64,000 nucleotides of DNA from the NCBI GenBank assembly GCA_016933335.1, contig JAFGBD010000017.1, forward strand, positions 1 to 64,000. Direction: 5' to 3'. This stretch comes from Bacteroidales bacterium (GTDB taxonomy: Bacteria; Bacteroidota; Bacteroidia; Bacteroidales; UBA10428). Position 1 is the first letter of the stretch; each line of letters opens with the position of its first letter. The notes under the pieces were generated by a model. The model was not told the origin of the DNA and ran no database searches. It saw nothing but the letters and a program-made list of their open reading frames with translations. The position numbers and the translations under genes are program-made. Positions 34,007-43,036 of this stretch are shown in pieces.

Positions 34007-36949
34007 ATGTACCTGAACTGCCATTCATATTACAGCCTGCGGTACGGCACCATTTCCGTTGAGGATCTGGTTACAGAGGCTAAAAAAAATGGTGCGGATG
34101 CCCTGGCCCTTACCGATATCAATAATACCATGGGCACCATCGACTTTGTGAAAGAGTGCCACATCAACGGGATCAGGCCGGTAGCAGGCATTGAATTCAG
34201 GGATGATAAACACCGGTTGTTGTATACAGCCATTGCGCTAAATAATAAAGGATTCAGGGAAATCAACGAGTTCCTGACACACCATAACCTGGCCGAAACA
34301 CAGCTTCCAGCCCTCGCGCCGGTCTTTCATGATGCATACATCATCTACCCCTACCCCTCGGGAATCCCTTTAAAGCTGAGAGAAAACGAGTTCATCGGCA
34401 TACAGCCCCATGAGCTCAGGAAACTGGTCACTTCAAAGCTCCGTTACCGGCAGGACAGGCTCGTGGCATTTCATCCCGTGACTTTTATCAAAGACACAGA
34501 TTATCTGCTTCACAGGCACCTGAGGGCAATTGATAACAACACGCTGCTTTCCAAGCTGACAGCCGAACAACTGGCATCACCAAAGGAAAAACTGTTACCC
34601 CCCGATTTTATTGAAATCATATACGGCGATTATCCTGAGATCATCCGTAACACGAAGCAACTGATTGACAATTGCGGAATTGATTTCGATTATAGCACGG
34701 TTAAAAACAAGCAAACCTTTACGGGAAGCCGTTATGACGACAAACTGCTGCTGGAAAAGCTCGCATATGACGGACTTGAGTACCGTTATGGCAAGGGCAA
34801 CAAAGAGGCTGTCAAAAGGGTGAAGCACGAACTTGAAGTGATTGATAGCCTTGGATTCTCATCCTATTTTTTAATTACATGGGACATTATCCGTTATTCC
34901 ATGAGCAGGGGATTCTATCATGTGGGGCGAGGCAGCGGGGCAAACAGCATCGTGGCCTATTGCCTGAAAATAACCGATGTGGATCCCATTGAGCTGGATC
35001 TCTATTTTGAGCGTTTCATCAATCCCAAACGCACCTCTCCTCCTGATTTTGACATCGACTATTCATGGAAAGACCGCGAAGAGGTGCAGGATTATATTTT
35101 TAAACGGTACGGGACAAAGCACACAGCTCTGATAGGAACCGTTACTACATTTAAGGACAGGGCTATCTTCCGCGAGCTGGGCAAGGTGTACGGGCTTCCC
35201 AAAGAAGAGATCGACAGCCTGGCAGATAATCCGGCTGCAGAAAGCAACCGGAACAGCATCACCGAACAGCTCTTCAGGATCGGCAACCTGCTGATGGATT
35301 TCCCGAATATCCGCAGCATTCATGCCGGAGGGATCGTCATCTCCGAGGAGCCGGTGACCTGCTACACGGCCCTCGATCTTCCCCCGAAAGGTTTCCCGAC
35401 CACCCAGTTCGACATGTATGTGGCAGATACCATCGGGTATGAGAAACTCGATATTCTCAGCCAGAGAGGCATCGGGCACATCAACGAAAGTGTTGACATC
35501 ATCCGCCGGAACAGGGGAATCAGGGTGGACGTCCACCAGGTAAGCAGGTTCAAGAAGGATCCCGAAACAAACCGGATGCTCAACATTGGTGAAACCAATG
35601 GCTGTTTTTACATTGAAAGTCCTGCTATGCGCGGATTGCTCAGGAAGCTCAGGTGTGACAACTACCCCGGACTGGTGGCAGCCAGCTCAATCATCCGGCC
35701 CGGTGTGGCCAAATCGGGTATGATGAAGGAATACATCAGGCGTTTTCACAGCAATGGCGATTTCAGGTACCTGCATCCCGTGATGGAGGAACAGCTGAAA
35801 GAAACCTTCGGCGTGATGGTCTACCAGGAGGATGTGATCAAGATATGCCACCATTTTGCCGGACTTGACCTTTCCGATGCCGATATCCTGCGCAGGGCCA
35901 TGGCCGGCAGGTTCCGGTCGAAAAAAGAGTTTGAGCGCATCCGCAGTAAATTCTTTGAGAACTGCAGGGAGCGCGGTTATTCTGATGAGCTCACCTCAGA
36001 AGTCTGGCGGCAGATCTCATCCTTTGCCGGATATGCCTTCTCAAAGGCGCATTCAGCTTCATATGCCGTTGAAAGTTACCAGAGCCTTTATCTGAAGACC
36101 TATTTCCCGCTGGAGTTCATGGTGGCAGTCATCAATAACTTCGGCGGTTTCTACCGGACATGGGTGTATGTGAACGAGGCCAGGAGACGGGGAGGTAACA
36201 TCTGCCTCCCCTGCGTGAACAACAGCATGTACATGACCAGCATCAAAGAAAAAGACATCTATCTCAGCTTTGTGCATGTCATGAACCTCGAATCACAAAT
36301 TGCCAAAGCCATTCCTGAAGAAAGGGAGAAAAACGGAGAATTTACAAGCCTTGAAGATTTCATTCACCGTATCCCGGCCGGCAATGAACAACTGGTCATT
36401 CTTATCAGGCTCGACGCCTTCAGGTTTACAGGCAAAACAAAAAAACAGCTCCTGTGGGAAGCACACATGCTGCTCGGGAAAAATGAAAAAGAACCGAAAA
36501 ACAGGCAGCTTTTTTATGAAAAGCCAAAGGAATTTGTTTTGCCCGAACTTGAACAAAGCCGGATTGAGGATGCCTATGATGAAATTGAGCTGCTGGGATT
36601 TCCTGTTTCGGTGTCAGACTTCGACCTGCTTGAAACACGGTTCCGGGGAAACATACTTTCCAGAGATCTGATTCATCATGTCAAAAGAAAGGTGCGTATC
36701 CTGGGTGACCTGGTCACCATTAAGAATGTAAGGACCGTTAAACACGAGTGGATGCATTTTGGCTGTTTTTTTGATACAGCAGGGGAATTCTTTGATACGG
36801 TTCATTTTCCGGATTCGCTGAAACAATATCCTTTCAGGGGATACGGGGTCTATCTGATTCTTGGCAAAGTAGTGGAAGAATTCGGATTCCCGAGCATCGA
36901 AGTGGAGAAAATGGCAAAATTACCGTTTAAAAAAGATCCAAGGTATTGA
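34007..36949 (+). CDS. Short DNA polymerase III alpha (DnaE2-like, error-prone type)
   Basis: The 980-aa protein is a C-family polymerase, shorter than replicative DnaE (about 1160 aa or more). It starts with a PHP domain in which metal-ligand positions are lost: NCHS instead of HxHS at 4-7 and TDI instead of TDH at 36-38, so no PHP exonuclease is expected. The polymerase core is intact: GRGSGANSIVAYCL, the PDFDIDY catalytic Asp pair (about 347-352), RPGVAKSGM and YQEDVIKI, GYAFSKAHSASYA. An HhH region and C-terminal OB fold (ILGDLVTIKNVRT) follow. Coupled to dinB with a 1-bp gap, it parallels imuB-dnaE2 mutagenesis cassettes, but without ImuA in the window. A second, replicative DnaE should exist elsewhere. 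Confidence 0.92.
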   Translation: MYLNCHSYYSLRYGTISVEDLVTEAKKNGADALALTDINNTMGTIDFVKECHINGIRPVAGIEFRDDKHRLLYTAIALNNKGFREINEFLTHHNLAETQLPALAPVFHDAYIIYPYPSGIPLKLRENEFIGIQPHELRKLVTSKLRYRQDRLVAFHPVTFIKDTDYLLHRHLRAIDNNTLLSKLTAEQLASPKEKLLPPDFIEIIYGDYPEIIRNTKQLIDNCGIDFDYSTVKNKQTFTGSRYDDKLLLEKLAYDGLEYRYGKGNKEAVKRVKHELEVIDSLGFSSYFLITWDIIRYSMSRGFYHVGRGSGANSIVAYCLKITDVDPIELDLYFERFINPKRTSPPDFDIDYSWKDREEVQDYIFKRYGTKHTALIGTVTTFKDRAIFRELGKVYGLPKEEIDSLADNPAAESNRNSITEQLFRIGNLLMDFPNIRSIHAGGIVISEEPVTCYTALDLPPKGFPTTQFDMYVADTIGYEKLDILSQRGIGHINESVDIIRRNRGIRVDVHQVSRFKKDPETNRMLNIGETNGCFYIESPAMRGLLRKLRCDNYPGLVAASSIIRPGVAKSGMMKEYIRRFHSNGDFRYLHPVMEEQLKETFGVMVYQEDVIKICHHFAGLDLSDADILRRAMAGRFRSKKEFERIRSKFFENCRERGYSDELTSEVWRQISSFAGYAFSKAHSASYAVESYQSLYLKTYFPLEFMVAVINNFGGFYRTWVYVNEARRRGGNICLPCVNNSMYMTSIKEKDIYLSFVHVMNLESQIAKAIPEEREKNGEFTSLEDFIHRIPAGNEQLVILIRLDAFRFTGKTKKQLLWEAHMLLGKNEKEPKNRQLFYEKPKEFVLPELEQSRIEDAYDEIELLGFPVSVSDFDLLETRFRGNILSRDLIHHVKRKVRILGDLVTIKNVRTVKHEWMHFGCFFDTAGEFFDTVHFPDSLKQYPFRGYGVYLILGKVVEEFGFPSIEVEKMAKLPFKKDPRY

Positions 36950-37023
36950 TGATTTCAGCATTTGTTATAACGTTTTGGCAATGGGGATGATTTCAGCATC
37001 TGTTATGATGTTTTGTGCACGGG
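36948..37023. repeat. Imperfect 38-bp direct duplication after dnaE
   Basis: Two adjacent 38-bp copies start with the identical GATGATTTCAGCAT; about 8 positions differ between them. The first begins within the dnaE stop codon. No hairpin or gene is apparent. Confidence 0.6.
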
Positions 37024-37228
37024 GAGAATTTTGGAATATGTGATGCTAACTCCAAAAATAAAGGCACCGGAAAGCACTTTATGAAATTATGATAAATCTT
37101 TCGGATGCAATACGGATTTTTTTCATAATCAATAAAATAATGGTACCATACACTTATTAATCATATTTTTACTAACTTGAAAGAAAATTACTTCCACTCT
37201 ATATTATGTTCAACCTAAACCTTAAACA

Positions 37229-37663
37229 ATGAAAAACATTAGTAAAACATTGGGTGTAATTTCACTTATAGTACTTTTTATCGGTACTATTTTTAAAAAA
37301 TCGCACTGGCCCGGCGCAGGTATCATTCTTACAATCAGTGCCCTGGCAGTCCTGGCTTTTTTTATTACATATTTGTTTATTGGAATCAAGCCATTGTCAA
37401 CAAAGCTTGAAAAAATATGTTGTATCTCAGGCAGTATCGCAATGTGCATAACTTTAGTCTCCTTTCTATTTAAAGTGCAGCACTGGCCGGGTGCAGGTAT
37501 ACTGATAATCATTTCGCTTGCTGCATTGCTTATTACCGGTGTTTTATTGATCATTGATGCCATCAGAGAAACAGATCAGGCAAAACGGAGTATTAAGACC
37601 TTATTTGCATTTAGCCTGACCACAATAGTTATTATGCTATTTATGATAACGGTTATATTTTAG
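37229..37663 (+). CDS. GldL-like membrane protein with two HWPGAG motifs
   Basis: The 144-aa protein has about four hydrophobic helices arranged as two halves. Each half carries FK(K/V)xHWPGAGI(I/L) (about 22-33 and 80-91), preceded by one helix and followed by another. FKxxHWPGA is the hallmark of the GldL N-terminus, part of the type IX secretion/gliding motor, where it occurs once. Here it is duplicated in a protein that lacks the GldL cytoplasmic tail. It stands alone, with no gldK, gldM or gldN nearby. Function is unknown; similarity to GldL transmembrane helices is inferred from the motif. Confidence 0.8.
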   Translation: MKNISKTLGVISLIVLFIGTIFKKSHWPGAGIILTISALAVLAFFITYLFIGIKPLSTKLEKICCISGSIAMCITLVSFLFKVQHWPGAGILIIISLAALLITGVLLIIDAIRETDQAKRSIKTLFAFSLTTIVIMLFMITVIF

Positions 37664-37717
37664 AAATTACCGAATAACATTATGATAATTAATGGCGCAA
37701 GGCTGGAGCCCGGCACC

Positions 37718-37747
37718 AGATCATACCAAATCATACCAGATCATATC
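37718..37747. repeat. Three 10-bp direct repeats, RATCATAyC
   Basis: AGATCATACC, AAATCATACC and AGATCATATC follow one another at the 3' end of the DUF218 gene. The RATCAT core is shared with the 8-bp array at 32053-32148. Confidence 0.6.
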
Positions 37748-38472
37748 CACCCTTTGAGCTTATAATAGGCCAATGCGACATATTCCCTGATGATCATCAC
37801 CTCATATTTCAGGTGGGTCCAGAAGCGATAGCGCAATGAGATGCTTTTATTTACATCAGGAATGAACCTGTTGCCCCCCAGGTCATCTTTGACTGCAGTT
37901 ATGTCGGACTCAATGGCAAACTCAAAGGCAGGATAACCCCCGACATTTTCAAATCCTGCTTTCCTGAAACTCAATACACTCCGGCGCATATGTTCAGGTG
38001 AGGTCACAATCACTATTTTGCTTTTTCTGGCCGAATCGGACAATAATCTGTAAGTATTCAAAGCCTGTGCCCGGGTGTTCAATCCATCAGTTTCAAAAAG
38101 AATACGTTCCGTTTTTATTCCACGAAGGATCATCTCGCCAGCCAGCTGAAAAACAGCACTTGCAGTATCGGATGTATCACCGGGAAGCGCAATGATCAAT
38201 GGCAGGGCAGGTAACTCCCCGGCTATCTCTGCAGCGTAATACGACCTGATCAGGTTTGACTCACTGGGCATGCCTGAACCGCCAAGCAAAACGATGCAAT
38301 CAGGTTCAAAACTGAAATCAATATTCCTGGTACCCAGATGATAATACATCCAGAACGGTCCTGACGTAAATGCAAAAACGATGAGGAATAATGATAAAAT
38401 CCCTGTGATAAGGAGGATCCGGCGAAATAAAGCATCAGCCCTTTGTAAAGTGTTTTTAAAACTTAATTTCAT
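37741..38472 (-). CDS. DUF218 (YdcF/ElyC/SanA) family membrane protein
   Basis: The 243-aa protein has an N-terminal membrane helix (about 18-40, ILLITGILSLFLIVFAF) and a DUF218 domain: DCIVLLGGSGMPSESNLIRSYYAAEI (56-82), the ALPGDTSDTA block and ETDGLNTRAQALNTYRLL, then IVIVTSPEHMRRSVLSFRKAGF. DUF218 proteins act near the cell envelope; some affect envelope integrity or vancomycin sensitivity, but the biochemistry is unclear. It is 34 bp downstream of a hypothetical gene and in line with purL, so the three may form one transcript. Confidence 0.9.
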   Translation of the reverse strand: MKLSFKNTLQRADALFRRILLITGILSLFLIVFAFTSGPFWMYYHLGTRNIDFSFEPDCIVLLGGSGMPSESNLIRSYYAAEIAGELPALPLIIALPGDTSDTASAVFQLAGEMILRGIKTERILFETDGLNTRAQALNTYRLLSDSARKSKIVIVTSPEHMRRSVLSFRKAGFENVGGYPAFEFAIESDITAVKDDLGGNRFIPDVNKSISLRYRFWTHLKYEVMIIREYVALAYYKLKGWI

Positions 38473-38506
38473 CCCCAGGCTTTTTACGTCATGATCTTTC
38501 AGTTGA

Positions 38507-38944
38507 TCAGTTCTCCCTTTTCATCATCCATGTTCCTGACAGGGCATATTCGGCAAAACCAAAAGTAAGCTGCCTGACTTCGTATATCACATGCCAGTCG
38601 CCTTCGAATATATCATTCTCAGGATCATAATATCCCGAATAATTAAATTCCGGCGGTTCTTTTTCAGGGATTTCCCTTATCTCACCTTTCTGATCCATGA
38701 TATAACAGGCGGGATACTGCTTGACGAAGCTTATCATATTATCTTCAACAAATCCGTTTATTGAAGCCTTTTCGTTAATTACACCGGTGCCTTCTGTGTC
38801 GATGCATTCACCGGTGATCTCCCCGTCATTTTCTTCAATGACCAGCCTGAAATTCATTTTTTTCTCCTGAAAATCCGGTCCGTATTCCTCCCCATAAGTT
38901 AGCTCTCCATGCCATGTCCCGGAAATTTTAATCTTGTTTTCCAT
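38507..38944 (-). CDS. Hypothetical cytoplasmic beta-rich protein
   Basis: The 145-aa acidic protein lacks a signal peptide. It looks like a small beta-barrel or lipocalin-like fold: ISGTWHGELTYG at 7-18, NFRLVIEENDGEITGECID, INGFVEDNMISFVKQY, then YSGYYDPENDIFEGDW and ALSGTWMMKREN, with GTW at both ends. I recognise no named family. It lies between purL (64 bp upstream) and the DUF218 gene (34 bp downstream), all on the minus strand. Confidence 0.65.
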   Translation of the reverse strand: MENKIKISGTWHGELTYGEEYGPDFQEKKMNFRLVIEENDGEITGECIDTEGTGVINEKASINGFVEDNMISFVKQYPACYIMDQKGEIREIPEKEPPEFNYSGYYDPENDIFEGDWHVIYEVRQLTFGFAEYALSGTWMMKREN

Positions 38945-39008
38945 TCAGAACCTGATATTATTTATTTTTAATGATTTAATCCCTGTGCAATCTGCATACT
39001 GATTTTCT

Positions 39009-42000
39009 TCACCTGTTTGTCTTTTTGATCCACTCCCTTGCATTTACAAACGCTTCAACCCATGGAGAAATCTCATCATTTTTCCTGTCTGCGGGATAAT
39101 ATGCCCAGTTCCATGGAAATATCGTCCGCTCAATATGAGGCATCATAACCAGGTGCCGGCCATCGTCAGAACATAAGCCTGCAACAGCATAATCAGAGCC
39201 ATTCGGGTTACCAGGATACTGGCTGTAGGAATACTTCATTGGTATATGGTACTCAGTCTCTTCATCAGGTAACCTGAACCTGCCTTCTCCGTGAGCAACC
39301 CATATCCCTAATCTTGAGCCGGCCAGGGAATGAAGCATCACCGAATGATTTTCAAGAATACTGACATTCAGAAAATGTGACTCGAACTTGTATGACTCAT
39401 TGAACAGCATCCGGGGCTTTTCATTGTGGCCGGATGTTACCAGGTCCAGTTCAATCATCAGCTGGCAGCCGTTGCATACTCCCAGGCTTAAAGTATCCTT
39501 CCGGGCATAGAACTTCACAAGAGCATCTTTGGCTTTCGGATTATAAAGAAAAGCACCTGCCCATCCCCTGGCACTTCCAAGGACATCGGAATTCGAAAAT
39601 CCGCCCACAAAAACGATCATGTTGATATCCTCCAGTGTTTCCCTGCCTGCGATCAGGTCGGTCATATGCACATCCTTCACGTCAAATCCCGCCAGGTACA
39701 TGATATAAGCCATTTCCCTGTCACCATTAACGCCCTTCTCACGGATGATGGCACCCCTGATACCGCTTTTGGTTCTTCGCTTCAAATCAATACCCATATC
39801 AGATGCGAGGCCCCTGAACCCTTTGGGAAAACTAAAGCTAAGTGCATGGTTTTTATAATTCGCATATCTTTTCAAAGCCAGTTCCGGTCCGCACTGTTTA
39901 CGGTCAAGCAGGTATGAGGTTTTATACCATGTGTCGCGCAGCTGACCGATATCCAGCTCTATATCTTCCCGGTCTTTATGTATGATCAGTTTCCTTTTGA
40001 ATACAGGGTTACCGATGATATAAAATTTAAGGTTGTTCTTCCTGAGAATGTCTTCCACAAACTGCACTTCTTTTACCTGTATAATGATTCCGGGATTTTC
40101 GCTGAAAAGAATCTTAATGATGTCTTTTTCCGGAATTTCATTCAGATCGATCTCAAGTCCTGTATCAGTCAGGCTGAAACACATCTCAAGGAGGGTTGTT
40201 ATCATGCCTCCTGCAGAAATATCATGACCGGAAAGAATTTTCTCAAGATGAATCAATTGCTGAACGGCTTCAAAGGCCCTGGCAAAATAACCCGGATCTT
40301 TAACCGTGGGAGCCTCTGTTCCAATCCTGTTCATTACCTGGCTGAAACTGCTTCCACCCAGCTTAAAAGCATCAGATGAAAAATCGATATATAACAAACA
40401 ACTATCGGTATCCGGATTAAGCACTGGTTCGACAGTTTTTTTATTATCACTCACTTCCCCGGCTGCGGATATGATAACGGTCCCCGGGGCATAAACCACC
40501 TGGCCGTCAGGGTATTTTTGCGTCATTGACAATGAATCTTTGCCGGTAGGTATGTTGATACCAAGGGCGATGGCAAAATTGCTGGCGGCTTCAACGGCAT
40601 CGTAAAGCCTGGCATCCTCACCCCTGTTTTTACAGGGCCACATCCAGTTGGCGCTCAGAGAAATGCCTTTTAATCCGCCTTCGACGGGTGCCCAGATTAT
40701 GTTGGTCAGTGCTTCTGCAATGGAAAGAACCGAACCATGCGCAGGATTGATGAGCCCGCTAACCGGCGCATGTCCGATTGCGGTTGCAACACCCCTGGCA
40801 CCCTGATAACCGATTGCCGACACACCCAGGTTGTTCAGCGGGAGCTGCAGCGGACCGCATGTTTGCTGTTTTGCTACCTTTCCGGTCACCGACCGGTCTA
40901 CCTTATTGGTCAGCCAGTCCTTACAGGCCACGGCCTCCAGCTGAAGCACTTCCTCCAGGTATTGCACCATCTTGTGCTTATCATAGCTTATCTCACCGAA
41001 CCGCTGAGACACATTTTCGTCAGCCATAATGGTCTTCGGAGGATTGCCAAACATGTCTTCCAGCTGCAGGTCAATAGGCCTGATTTGCTTTGCCTCGCTT
41101 TTAAATGTAAACTGATGATCACCGGTTACCGAACCAATCATATAGAAGGGTGCACGCTCTCTGGCAGCAATCCGTTCCAGTAATTTTGTGTCGGCAGCTC
41201 TCAGAACCAGTCCCATTCTTTCCTGCGATTCATTGCCTACAATCTCTTTGGCTGAGAGCGTAGGATCACCAATGGGCAGCTTATCCATATCAATAATACC
41301 GCCGGTTTTTTCAACCAGCTCCGAAAGACAATTCAGGTGGCCTCCCGCGCCATGATCGTGGATAGACACGATCGGATTACTGTCCAGCTCGACCATAGCC
41401 CTGATGGCGTTAACAACACGTTTTTGCATCTCAGGATTTGAACGCTGCACGGCATTCAGCTCAATGGCATTATCGTATTCACCGGTTGCCACTGAGGAAA
41501 CTGCACCTCCGCCCATACCAATCCTGTAGTTATCGCCCCCCATTAGTATAATCCTGTTTCCCGGTTCAGGCATCCCTTTGATACTGTCTTTTTCTTTTCC
41601 GAACCCGATACCCCCTGCCAGCATGATAACCTTATCATATCCGTATTTCCTGCTGTTCTCGTCATGTTCAAAGGTTAGCACACTGCCGCAGATAAGCGGC
41701 TGCCCGAATTTATTTCCAAAATCACTTGCCCCGTTTGAAGCTTTGATCAGGATCTCTTCAGGTGTCTGGTAAAGCCAGATCCTTGGCATAAGGTTCCTTT
41801 CCCAGGAACGTCCGCCGTCAATGCGCGGATAAGCTGTCATATACACTGCTGTTCCTGCAAGCGGGACAGCGCCCTTGCCTCCCCCTACCCTGTCGCGTAT
41901 CTCGCCACCCGTACCTGTGGCGGCACCGTTGAATGGCTCGACGGTTGTAGGGAAATTATGGGTCTCTGCTTTCAGCGAGAGTACCGATTTAAAGTCAGTA

Positions 42001-42704
42001 ATTTCAAAATAATCAGGCTTATCCTGGGTCTTTGGGGCAAACTGCTCTGCCAGGGGTCCTTCGAGAAAAGCACAATTGTCTTTATATGCCGATACCACAC
42101 GGTTTGTATTCTTCTGAGTGGTAAGTTTGATAAGCTGAAACAGCGACAGTTGCTTTTTCGTGCCGTTAATAATAAATGTCCCGTTAAAAATCTTATGCCT
42201 GCAATGTTCCGAATTCACCTGGGAGAATCCGAAGATCTCGCTGTCAGTCAGGTTTCGTCCCAGCCTGCTGCTCAGTTCTTCAAGATACCTGATCTCATCA
42301 TCATTCAAAGCAAGACCTTCCTGCTGATTGTATTCACAGATGTTTTCAATGTATTTTACAGGCTCAGGTATCCTCTTTATTTCAAATATGTCCTGGTCCA
42401 GTCCATCGTAAAGCTTCTGAAGCATCGGATCGTATCCGGCATGCCGGCCTGATGCCCTGCTGAATTCCTCAATCCTTTCAATGCCTTTGATACCCATATT
42501 CTGGGTGATCTCTACCGCGTTGGTGCTCCATGGTGTAATCATCTCTCTTCTCGGACCGGTATAATAACCGTTAATCCTCTCTTCAGGAATGAATTCAGCG
42601 TTACCAAACAGCCATCTCAGTCTTTCAGTTTCCTCCATTCCAATTCTGCTTCCGGTTTTAACCGCATAGATCAGTCCCTCACCTGTTTTAAAAAAAAGAA
42701 TCAT
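39009..42704 (-). CDS. purL: Phosphoribosylformylglycinamidine synthase
   Basis: This enzyme converts FGAR to FGAM in purine synthesis using ATP and glutamine. The 1231-aa single-chain form joins an N-terminal PurS-like part (1-150), a linker (SRLGRNLTDSEIFGFSQVNSEHCRH), two AIRS-type ATP-binding halves (KAETHNFPTTVEPFNGAATGTGGEIRD and HDISAGGMITTLLEM) and a C-terminal glutamine amidotransferase with nucleophile Cys in SLGVCNGCQL and the His/Glu pair in MMPHIERTIF. All key blocks are present. It heads a leftward run with a hypothetical and a DUF218 gene. Confidence 0.97.
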   Translation of the reverse strand: MILFFKTGEGLIYAVKTGSRIGMEETERLRWLFGNAEFIPEERINGYYTGPRREMITPWSTNAVEITQNMGIKGIERIEEFSRASGRHAGYDPMLQKLYDGLDQDIFEIKRIPEPVKYIENICEYNQQEGLALNDDEIRYLEELSSRLGRNLTDSEIFGFSQVNSEHCRHKIFNGTFIINGTKKQLSLFQLIKLTTQKNTNRVVSAYKDNCAFLEGPLAEQFAPKTQDKPDYFEITDFKSVLSLKAETHNFPTTVEPFNGAATGTGGEIRDRVGGGKGAVPLAGTAVYMTAYPRIDGGRSWERNLMPRIWLYQTPEEILIKASNGASDFGNKFGQPLICGSVLTFEHDENSRKYGYDKVIMLAGGIGFGKEKDSIKGMPEPGNRIILMGGDNYRIGMGGGAVSSVATGEYDNAIELNAVQRSNPEMQKRVVNAIRAMVELDSNPIVSIHDHGAGGHLNCLSELVEKTGGIIDMDKLPIGDPTLSAKEIVGNESQERMGLVLRAADTKLLERIAARERAPFYMIGSVTGDHQFTFKSEAKQIRPIDLQLEDMFGNPPKTIMADENVSQRFGEISYDKHKMVQYLEEVLQLEAVACKDWLTNKVDRSVTGKVAKQQTCGPLQLPLNNLGVSAIGYQGARGVATAIGHAPVSGLINPAHGSVLSIAEALTNIIWAPVEGGLKGISLSANWMWPCKNRGEDARLYDAVEAASNFAIALGINIPTGKDSLSMTQKYPDGQVVYAPGTVIISAAGEVSDNKKTVEPVLNPDTDSCLLYIDFSSDAFKLGGSSFSQVMNRIGTEAPTVKDPGYFARAFEAVQQLIHLEKILSGHDISAGGMITTLLEMCFSLTDTGLEIDLNEIPEKDIIKILFSENPGIIIQVKEVQFVEDILRKNNLKFYIIGNPVFKRKLIIHKDREDIELDIGQLRDTWYKTSYLLDRKQCGPELALKRYANYKNHALSFSFPKGFRGLASDMGIDLKRRTKSGIRGAIIREKGVNGDREMAYIMYLAGFDVKDVHMTDLIAGRETLEDINMIVFVGGFSNSDVLGSARGWAGAFLYNPKAKDALVKFYARKDTLSLGVCNGCQLMIELDLVTSGHNEKPRMLFNESYKFESHFLNVSILENHSVMLHSLAGSRLGIWVAHGEGRFRLPDEETEYHIPMKYSYSQYPGNPNGSDYAVAGLCSDDGRHLVMMPHIERTIFPWNWAYYPADRKNDEISPWVEAFVNAREWIKKTNR

Positions 42705-43036
42705 GCTGGTTGTTGTGACGTTTAAAATTCAATCGTAAAAGTAAAAAATCCGGACAAATTTTTCGGTCATGGGTCATTTTACTTTTAAACCATCGGTTGT
42801 GAATAAACTGGTGGTTCATTTTCCCGGTGATATTGTGAATAATGATTGGTGATGCCGGAAGCTGATGGTTTGTTTAATTCTTTGCTGTTCGATGGTACAC
42901 TGATTTGAAAGCAAAGAATCAATTACGAAATCATGCATTCATTTCTAACAAATATGATCCTTATCTTACCATCCCCTGATTTAAACTTTATTCAAAATGC
43001 CGTATTTTTGATCAGGTTAACCCAACATCAATCATC
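42705..43036. other. Divergent promoter region between purL and a secreted GH13 gene
   Basis: The 332-bp gap serves both genes. A good box for the plus-strand gene is at 43003-43010. On the purL side only an imperfect box (minus-strand AAAATTTG near 42757) was seen. No small gene or riboswitch was recognised. Confidence 0.45.
43003..43010 (+). promoter_or_regulatory. Putative promoter -7 box of the secreted GH13 gene
   Basis: TATTTTTG matches TAnnTTTG exactly and lies 27 bp before the ATG, giving a leader of about 20 nt. The -33 element is not clear. Confidence 0.42.

Noticed and set aside
37229-37663. True gldL gene
   Set aside because: The motif is present twice, the cytoplasmic domain is missing and no gldK, gldM or gldN flank it.
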